Of a DNA stretch of 64,000 nucleotides, positions 48,898 to 58,505 are shown in pieces (positions within the stretch are counted from its first letter, which is position 1; each line of letters starts with the position of its first letter). This DNA is from Nymphaea colorata (Eukaryota > Streptophyta > Magnoliopsida > Nymphaeales > Nymphaeaceae), in contig NC_045138.2 of assembly GCF_008831285.2 (NCBI RefSeq), positions 20,803,934-20,867,933 of the forward strand. Reading direction: 5' to 3'. The position numbers and the translations under genes were made by a program. Under the pieces are notes generated by a model. That model searched no databases and was not told the origin of the DNA. It worked only from the letters and a program-made list of their open reading frames with translations.

Positions 48898-49510
48898 AAC
48901 AGGTCAGCAAGAGACATGAACAAATTATCAGACCCTTGCCAAATGGATCTTGAACTCTTCAGAACATATTAAAGGAAAAAGTCAAAAAATTAATCTAGTT
49001 CACCTTACATAAATCTGAACTACATAACATTTTGCCATGCTAAGACACAATCAGTCGTGGCAAAACTAGCAGCAGCAGTATCCGATTCTGTGATATCCAG
49101 TTTGTTCAGGAGGGAGTGAAAAACCCGGTTTTGTAAAAGGGGAGTGAAAAACCTGATCTCCTTTAGGTTATTTAAAAACCACGTTTTGAATCTACCACCC
49201 AAACAAAAACATGACTTTGTGGCTGGGTCGAACGCACCACAAAAAGTTAGACTCATTTTTTCGTAATCGTAACATTTTTTCATAATAATAACTAAAAATT
49301 CGTTCGTGGTTATGTGCACACTCCCGTGCATGTTTGTTCGTGCGGCAGGAGAATGAAATGACAAAAATGCCCCTATTAAAATTTTAAAAAACCTTTTTAA
49401 AGGGGTAAAAAAGGATAGTGAAAGAAGAAAAAGTCCAACCTCTAAATGAAAGCTACTCCCAAGAATAGGATGAATAATATGAAAAAAGTGAAACACCCTT
49501 TCGAAAAACA
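48285..49510. other. 3' flank of dehydrogenase copy A
   Basis: The segment 48,500-48,680 is homologous to 61,540-61,620 after the third copy (CGGCCATGACCTTGAGGATGAAA.CTTTG / TTGGCCATGACC...), so the duplicated unit includes some 3' flank. A 45-bp GA microsatellite lies at 48850-48894. The minus-strand open frame at 49,565-49,020 has no recognisable domain. Confidence 0.5.
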
Positions 49511-51545
49511 AAATAGCAAACAACGAGGACTTGGTGCATGCTAGACCACTTTTAGGTGTGGACAAAAAAACCAGACGTCTTACTTAAAGATATAATGAAC
49601 ACATATTAAGTGAATTGACTTTTGAGTTCGAATATATTTTCTTAATTCATAAAAAATTATTGGCTCTTATAATACCGCCATTTTTTATAATATGTAAAAA
49701 AGAGAATGTCTTTCACGATAACAAATTCAATTGAGGCACGCTGTACACCAAACTAGTATTCACAAACGTGTTAACATGCTTATATTTTGTTTAAAATACT
49801 TTTCAACAAGAATATATCAATTCATAATCCTAGGTGAGTTTCAAACATGCATATTCGTTATGGAAAAAGCATGGTAGACACTGATTGGCAGAGCTCCCTT
49901 TCAACCTATAATTCTTTTTAAAATATAGAACCATACTTTTGGTGCTTTAGAGTATTGTATCTACTGCGCTTCAACCTGCATGTCGGTGACTCCTTTGTTT
50001 CTTTTTTTCAACATATAAAGTTAATACCCCTGACACTTGAAGAACACATCCGCTGCCCACCAACTCACTCCAAGTTGTTGCGCAAATGGTTGGGGACGAA
50101 TATGCACCCTTCAAATTTCTTCTCTTTTGTCTCCATTAATATATGTGCCATTCTCAAAGTTTTGGAACGCATTTCCTGAACGTTGGCCTCTCATACAAAT
50201 ATGAATAATTTCTCATTCTTCTTCTAACAGAAACAATGCAGGCATTTTTGGATGTCCCTTCCTGCTTTCTGAAGATGGGACAGAGCTACCATTTGCCATT
50301 AAATACAATGATAAGCATGGATTATGTTAAACCTTCCTCATTTAGTCATTTATGACTTTCCTCCTTTACATTTAATTCGTTTTTAATTCACAAAATAAGA
50401 AATGGTGTGCTACCTTGGCTCTTTTTTAACACAAAAAATTCCTGCTACTTTCCGTATGGTACTTTATCAGTCTACCTTACTTTTCCCAATATACCGATCT
50501 CGTGGGCAACAATATATCAAGTTGGATATCTTGGGCAAGAACATATATATATATATATATATATAAAGTAGTAGGTTTTAGACACTTAGATACCAAACGG
50601 ATGAAAAACAATCTTAACCATTTTTAAATTAATAGTTGAGAATAGAAAAACGACAAGAAAAAAGTGTGAACTGACCAAGCACTTTTTTTCTCTTTGTTTT
50701 TTCTAAGTCTCAACCATCAATATGAGAAAAATAGGGCTGAGATTGTTTCTAATTATCCGCTTAGCATCCAGCACTGTGTGTTGAATGTTAGCAGAAATTC
50801 AACAATTTATTGCTAAAAAAAGTCACCAGATTGACATTAGCCACAATTTATAGTGAAGCCACAGTTGATGGTGCTTCAACAATGATTTATAGTCTTATAG
50901 TAACCAATTTTGAATTTCAGCCACATATATATAACTCACTTCAAATTTTTAATCAATTGAAAGAAGCTAAGGAATGAAAGAAAGTGGATGCAGGGCATTT
51001 CTTGCCCACAAATCTTCTTCTGGAGAAGATGAAAGCCACTGCTGGGGAGAGCGGAATAGAAGGAAGAATTGTGATTGTGGCCTCAGCAGCCCATAGCAGG
51101 ACATACAAATCTGCCATTCGATGAGAGATGATCAATAATCCTTCATGCAAAAGAACTTGCTCGACGCCTACAGGCAAGTAGACTGATTACCATCAGGAGA
51201 GAAGCCACTTGAAAGGTTAATTACTGAAAAAATCCCCATGTAGGGCATACAACGACTTAAATCGAGTTAATATAGTTGACAAGATGCTTATGCCATGCAG
51301 AACTGAAGCAACGACTTAGTAGACCAACAATAATATTCTAAATCTCGAAAGAATATAAAAGAAATTTATATTTATATATGATCATGTCATCTTGGTTTAT
51401 ATTTATGATGCCAATAAAGCCACAATCAACGTAATTAATCTCTTGACCACGTTCAACTTGAACACTCTTTAAGTCCAACTATTTATCTCTGGGAATCGAG
51501 CTTTTGTCGGTCAAATTGTTTCATGAAGAATGCCCAACAGGTAGC
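49510..51545 (+). pseudogene. Tic32-like short-chain dehydrogenase, copy C (trimmed remnant)
   Basis: Only parts survive. Sequence like intron 2 of the intact copy (49,519-49,680, compare 55,068-55,260) is followed by exon 3 (50231-50310), whose donor has changed from GT to AT. Exon 4 (from 50994) is fused directly to the tail of exon 5 at 51,141-51,145 and ends at 51,173 before a GC donor. Exon 4 also has a TGA near 51,123. Exons 1-2 and 8 are absent. Exon 6 and most of exon 7 are gone: intron 5 sequence joins exon 7 at 51,524-51,527, leaving only AAGAATGCCCAACAG (ends 51,540). Both joints lie at short shared bases (CTTCA and TGAA). It cannot encode a dehydrogenase. Confidence 0.88.
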
Positions 51546-53375
51546 TGTTACTATAGAAAAATTACATCAAGGACAAATATATAACTTATTTAAACCGAAA
51601 TCAATTTGGAGAAAACATTCAAACCTTCAAGTTTGATCAATGCAATCCCTTACTAACAAGGGAGTGTTTAAAGAGAGGTTGCTTCAAGCTCCTTATGGCA
51701 TACTTCTTTGTTGGTGTTCTTTTTTTATTTACGGACACCATACTTGGGCAGCCATTGTGGCTCGTCCTTGGTGGAGACTTGCTTGTTGATTAACCTTTGT
51801 TTTATAGTATATATTGTTTGAATAGAGCATGAATCATGAATTCATTGATTACGCACTCATGTTTAAGTATATGTAATTCTAATTTCATTGGAAGTATGTC
51901 TCAACCAAAACTATGACGATTTGAATTAATAGGGATATGAGTAAAAAATCAGAGGCAGAAAAAAAAAGATGTTGAAAAAGAGAACCTACCAGATGGAGAG
52001 AAACAACCCTAATTAGGCACCTCATAAGATCGAGAAACTCTCAGTAATAAATAGAAAAATCTAAACCAATAATCACCTACAAAAATATTTCGCTATCCAA
52101 ATTTGATGAAATGGAAGTCCATGGTGATCCATATCATGTATTACCCTTCTCATGAAATGAAATGTAGTAGCGTTTCTCTTGTCTGATAACTAAAAGCTTT
52201 ATTTGATTTGCATTTTTACCGAAAGTCATCGCAATTTTAGCACTAAAGAAACCATGGGATAAAATGATGCACAAGGTTCGGAATGACAATATTTTAGGAA
52301 ACAGGTTTTGCTTTTTTTTCCTCTTGCTACTGCCTGAAGAAGGGCAAAGCCATCTCCCATACCCTCGAAGTTTAGGACTACTTTAAGACCTGAGTGGACC
52401 TACGGCATATCCATTAATTAGAGTGTCACACTATCACTATTTGCAGTCTAGATGAATAGCGCCTACCAAAATCGAACTGACGATCAGGTTCTCATCAGCC
52501 TGCCAATCCGACGAGATATGCTACGTCCCTTATGGCAACAATGCAATGTGAATATTTGAAAATCACGCTTCGTGAATGTTTTCCACTAATCTAATGCTTC
52601 GATATTCAGAATAAAGGCTAAAGCATATAATTCAACTTCACTTAAAGAGGCACACAATCATCACTATTATTAGCAGTGACGTTAATGATACAGATACAGA
52701 TTAGTAAGGTGGCTAATTTCAAAATTTTGGTATTAATTGGTCCCCTGTTAGAAGGTCACATGCATGAGAAGTAAGTGTGTGTGTGTGCACACATAGATAA
52801 CGAGAGACAAGGAAAAGTAGATATATAAACAAAAATCGGTTATACAAGATATTTTTAGAATCATGGTCAGATATGTATAATTGACTAAACATTGAGCTTT
52901 TGAGGGGATTTTTTTTTTTCATATGGATTGAACCAAAGATATATTCATATATTTCATGACAGCCAATGAAAGCGGTAGGTTAATACGCTAGACTAGTAAA
53001 GGTGGAGTTGTTCACCGCAATTTAGTATCTTAGGTTCCTTTATATTAGGTTCCTTTGTATCATGCAAGCAAGGATGTTCAACGATCCCAAGTCAGGCTCG
53101 ATTCGAACTTGTCCCGTTAAACTCGACTCAAAGCTAGACTTGTTTATAAACTAATTCAATTTGAGCATAAAAATGAACTGGTTTAAGAAAATGAGCAAAG
53201 CTAGATCTAGTCAAACTTGCGCTCGACTTGTTTATAAATTAATGGAGTTATAAAATTGAACTCGAAGCCCGAGGTAGTCAAACTTGCCTCTGAGCTTTAT
53301 TAAAATAATGGATACTGAAGTTAGAAAAGGCGTTTCAGTACCAAAAAAAAAAAAAAAACGATTGGATGTCCCAAT
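51546..53375. other. Intergenic between dehydrogenase copies C and B
   Basis: No gene recognised. At 52,460-52,490 there is a box-B-like AAATCGAACTGACGATCAGG, possibly a SINE trace. At 53,095-53,290 the motif GCT(A/C)GACTTGTTTATAAA(C/T)TAA occurs twice about 85 bp apart, in a segment typical of eroded non-autonomous elements. Confidence 0.45.
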
Positions 53376-53461
53376 TTATTTCCTTCGCTCCCACCAATTT
53401 CGTTCTGATCATCAAATCTCTGATCACTGCTACCTACCGCATTTTCTTGCCGGAAAAGGAA

Positions 53462-56400
53462 ATGGGGCTATGGAGTTTCTTCAGCAGAAAGGGGGAATCA
53501 GGATTCGGTTTTCGTTCGACTGCCGAGCAAGTTACAGATGGAATCGATGCTTCCAACATCACCGCCGTTATCACAGGTCTCCTCTGTCTCTCTCTCACAC
53601 ACCTTTTCGTGTTCTGTTCTAATTTCTTGTTCTTTTAGGAGGAAGGAGTTTCGTTCGAGTTCCCGCAGGTTGGGAAGAACAATATGCATTACTAATCGAG
53701 CGTAGGAAAAAAATAAAAGGAACCAACAGGGTATTAGCAATCAAGCATGGGTAAAAGGATTGATTCAGCTTCTTCTTCTTCTTCTTCTTCTGCTACAATC
53801 AGGGGCTACCAGTGGAATCGGCATGGAGACTGCGAGAGTTCTTGCGCTGAGGGGAGCGACTGTGATCATTGCTGCAATCAGCCAGGAGCTCGGGGAGGAG
53901 GCGAAGGAGAAGATTGTGGAGCAAGTGGCGGATGCCAAGATCGAAGTGATGGAGCTGGACCTCAGCTCCCTCGCTTCCGTCAGATCATTCGCTGCTGCTT
54001 TCCTCTCCTCCAACAAACCCCTCAACCTTCTCATGTACGTAGATCGGCCCACCCCTCTTCAAATCTTCTTTTGCTCATTTATGGTTGATAGACAGCATCA
54101 GATTCTCCCTTTTGGCGGTGAAAGAATAAACCCTTTGGCTTAGCTTCAGAGCTTCGGGTCGCTTTCCATAAAAAGGAACGCCCTTCTGGTATAAAACCTA
54201 CAGGTTTGGTTCGTGTGGGCAGTTGCCCACACCATTTCCAAAATTTCTCTTCATTTTGTATATAGGTGCCTTACAATTATTTTCCGTTTACATATATTAT
54301 GCGGTCTAAGGAATGGGATTTTCTGAAATAATGCCTCTTAGCTGAAAAACCCTAGTTTTATCAACAGGTTTTATTACGTTGATAAAACGAACATGAGAGA
54401 CAGCTTTACTTGCAGATCCGAGTCGTGATGCACTCGAATTGGTTAGGATTGTCTATTTGCTTAGTCACTCAGCTGAGATCATCAACTAATTACCCATTTT
54501 TTTTATATGGTTAAATACTGAAGTTTGTTCTTTTTTCAACTGTAAAATCTCATAGTCTAAGTTATTTTTTTTAAATGTGAAATATCACAAACATTACTCA
54601 ATATACGTAAAAACTCATATTAGGAGTTATTCAGTTTTAATTGATAAAGAAATCAAATATAAAATCCTGACAGACTTACATTCTTCATTTGTTTATAGAA
54701 AAAATGCATTATAAAAAATTATAATCTAATCCAGCTGAGTCACGTAGTCAACTCTTTGATCTGGTGACCCAGTATTCAGCCGATCCGAGTTCAAGTCAGA
54801 GCTTGTTAACTATGGTAAAAACTGAATTTTGTCAATACTGGCTCTTTCCGAACTCACTTTTGGCTTCACCCAAATAAAATAGTCACAACTGAGTTTTCTT
54901 GGGTTTGTCAAATTTTGATGTCATCTAAAAATAAGGTTTGAAAGAAAAGGTAATGCCAATTAGTTTAAGGCTGTTATTTGAGATTCTAAATAGCATCGTA
55001 ACCTTTTCTAACTAAGTCTTATTTTTGTTTTTCAATAGTTTATATATATATATATATATATACAAAATAGCAAACAGCAAGAACTTGTTGATGCATGGTA
55101 GGCCACTTTTAGGTGTGGACAAAAAAACCAGAGGCTTATTTATAGATATAATATTAGGAGTAATTTGATAGGAACACATATTAAGTGAATTGTGTTTGAG
55201 TTCAAATATATATTTTTTTATTCATAAAAGAATTAATGGTTCCTATGATGCCGTCAATTTTTTTTCATATTATGTAAAAAAAAAAGAGAGAATGACTTTC
55301 ACGATCACAACTTCAATTAAGGCATGTTGTATACAAAATTAGTATTCATAAAGATGTTAACATGCTTATATTTTGTTTAAAATATTTTTCAACAAGAATT
55401 TAAGCTGCATGGTTTTTTTTCCTTTAAGTGGTCTTGTTGGATATATCAAATTCATCAGCCAACGTGAGTCTCAATTGTGCATATTAGTTGTGGAAAAAAC
55501 ATGGTCGACACTATTAGGCAGATTGCCTTTGGAGTATAAAGCATATTTTTGGTGCTTTGAGGCGTTGCGTTCAGTTCAACTTGTGCATTAATAATTCCCT
55601 TTTTACAGCACAAGAGGTTGATGCATGTGGCGCTCAAAATAAAAACTAGCTGTCTAGCAACTCTCACTCCAACAAATTGTACCAACCCCTTGTGAACACG
55701 TTCCCTTTCAATTTCTTTCTCTATCTCCATAAGTATATGTTTCATTTTCATGGTTTTCGTTTCCTGTACTTTGGCCTATCACAAAAGTATGAATAATTTC
55801 TCATTCTTCTTCTAGCAGAAACAATGCAGGCATTTTGGGATGTCCATTCCAGCTTTCTGAAGATGGGATAGAGCTACAATTTGCCATTAACTACATTGGT
55901 AAGCATGTATCTTGTCAACCCTTTCTCATGTAGTCATTTATGATTCTCCTTCTTTACATTTAATTCATCTTTCACAAAATACTACTTGTCTCTTTTTAAC
56001 ACAAAAAGGATTTTCCTACTTTAATATATGGTACTTTATTAGTCTAACTTGCTTCTCCCAATATACTGATCTCACGAGCAATTAATCCAGCAAGTTGGCA
56101 TTCTTGAGCGCGAATATATAAGTAAAGAGAGAGAAAAAAAAAATTAGTAAAAATAAAAACAATGAGAAAAAAGTATGAAATAATATTTGATGATAAAAAA
56201 TGACATGCTACCTTTTTTCTCTTTGTTTTCTAGTCTCAACCACCAATTTAGAAAAGATTAAAAAGTTGAAATTATACCTTGTCCATTAAGCATCTAAGTG
56301 ACTCACGCCTACATATATGCCGAATGTTAGTAGAAATTCAGAAATTTGTCACTAAAAAGAGTCATTAGTTTTAACAATAATTTTTGCTCTTTTTAGTAAT

Positions 56401-57899
56401 CAATTTTTGAATTTTAGTTATATGGCATCATGCGGTACATGGTAGCAATGACTTTTCAAACTCACACACTCATATACAAAGAAGGGTTCGCATGAGCCCT
56501 GGTCACACCTCAATTTTTTTTTTAAAAAAATTACATGTAAATTTTAGAAAATTTTACTTGTCTTATATAAAAATTTCAAAAAATGATATTTTCACTTATG
56601 TCAAAATTTAGTAACTTTAATTCGGCCTTCTTCATAAAAAATTTTCTTATATATATATATATATACATATACACACAACTCACTTTAAAATTTTAAGCAA
56701 TTGAAGGAAGATAGCAGACTTCTAAGAGAGTAATTAAGGAAAGAAAGTGAATGCAGGGCATTTCTTTCTGACAAATCTTCTGCTGGACAAAATGAAAGCC
56801 ACTGCTCAGGAGAGTGGAATAGAAGGCAGAATTGTGATCGTGGCATCGGCAGGCCATAGCAGGACATACAAATCTGGCATTCGATTTGAAAAGATCAATG
56901 ATCCTTCAGGGTGCTCCCTCTCTCTCTCTCTCTCATATATATACATGTCTGTGTGCAGGCCCCCCCACCTTCTTTCCCCAGAACAAAAAAGATTTTACAT
57001 GTATTTTTTTAGAAAATTTCATTTTATTTGTTTAAAATTTTGAAACTATCGAAATTTTGAAACTATTGTTTAGACCTCTTAATTAAGCCTGGGCACCGGG
57101 CCGGGCCGCCGCCGGGTACCCGGTACCCGGCCCGACTCGGTCCCGGGCCCGGGCCTTGCTTTTATAGTAGTCGGCCCGTTAGTTACCGGGCTCGGCCCGG
57201 CCCGGTAACTAACGGGCCGGGCGCGGGCCAGCCGCTTTGATCGGCGGCTACCCGCGAAGCCCGTTGTTTTTTTTTTTTTTAAATGAACTTCGTTACTCGT
57301 TAGGGACCTAGGGTTAAATAAAAATGAACTTGAGCTTAGAGAGTTAGTGTTTACTTTTCGACCTTTCGTCGTCACCGTCGCCCGTCGAGACTCGAGAGAT
57401 TGCATTTGCGGCATTGCCTCCTCTTCGCCCATCGGCTGCTCCTCCGGTCGTCGCCGTCGCCATCGGCTGCCTTCTCCGGTGACCGTGTGCCGGCTGCCGT
57501 GAAGGTCTTCAGTCTGTAAACTATCAATGTGCTTATAAAAGAACTTGATACTCCATGGTGTTTCATCATCTGAAGCTGTAAATTGTGTTGCCTCCTGCAT
57601 TCGTTGTGTCTGAGTTTTTTCAATAACGGGCCGGGCCGAAGCCCATCTCAGCCCGCCCGGCCCATTATTAATCGGGTCGGGCCGGGCCTCGAGCCTTGAC
57701 CGAAGCCCGAGGCCCGATATGACTTGGGCCCGGCCCAGCCCGTTTAGAAACGGGCCGGGCCTCGGGCCGGCCCGTTTAGGTTATTGGGCTTCATTTTTAC
57801 ATTTTTAGGTTATCGGGCCGGGCCCGATGCCCAGCCTTACTCTTAATGAACCATTCGGAGCTCCAACCCTGAGAGGGTGAGAGAAAGAGAGCGAGAAAA

Positions 57900-57955
<56 letters not shown>

Positions 57956-58474
57956 AGCAAAAAAAAAAAACATAGTGTGGTTTGTGTGCGATTTTGTTCG
58001 TTGAGAAAAAAAAATGCTTTTTATTCGTGAGTTTGAGCTCCTTTTGTTATAGGTACGGGCGATTTAAAGCTTACGGGCAGTCCAAACTCGCAGCCATTCT
58101 TCATGCAAGAGAGCTTGCTCGACGCCTACAGGCAAGTAGACTGATTGTCTCCTGGGAAAGAAGCCACATGAAAAGTTAACTTACTGAAAAGATACCCATG
58201 CAGGAAATGCAACTGCTTAAATCTGGTTAATAAATTTTTAAAAATGCTTTTGCACGACTTACTAGACTAACAATGGCACTCTAAAACATCTAAAGAATAC
58301 AAAAGAACTTGTATTGATATATGATCATGTCATCTTGGTTTCTACTTATAATGCGGATAAAAGCCGCAATCAAGGCAATTAAACTCTTGGGCTCATTCAA
58401 CACTTGAAGTTCTTAAGCCCAACTATTTAGCTATGCAAGTCGAGCTTTTGTCAGTCAAATTGTTTGAAGTTTGA

Positions 58475-58505
<31 letters not shown>

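Noticed and set aside
49020-49565. 181-codon minus frame downstream of copy A
   Set aside because: No recognisable domain. The composition looks non-coding, and the segment overlaps intron-2-like DNA of the copy C remnant.
57079-57623. 173- and 83-codon minus-strand frames as host genes
   Set aside because: They lie entirely inside the transposon defined by its 8-bp duplication and run into its GC-rich arm, so they are at most captured or chance frames.
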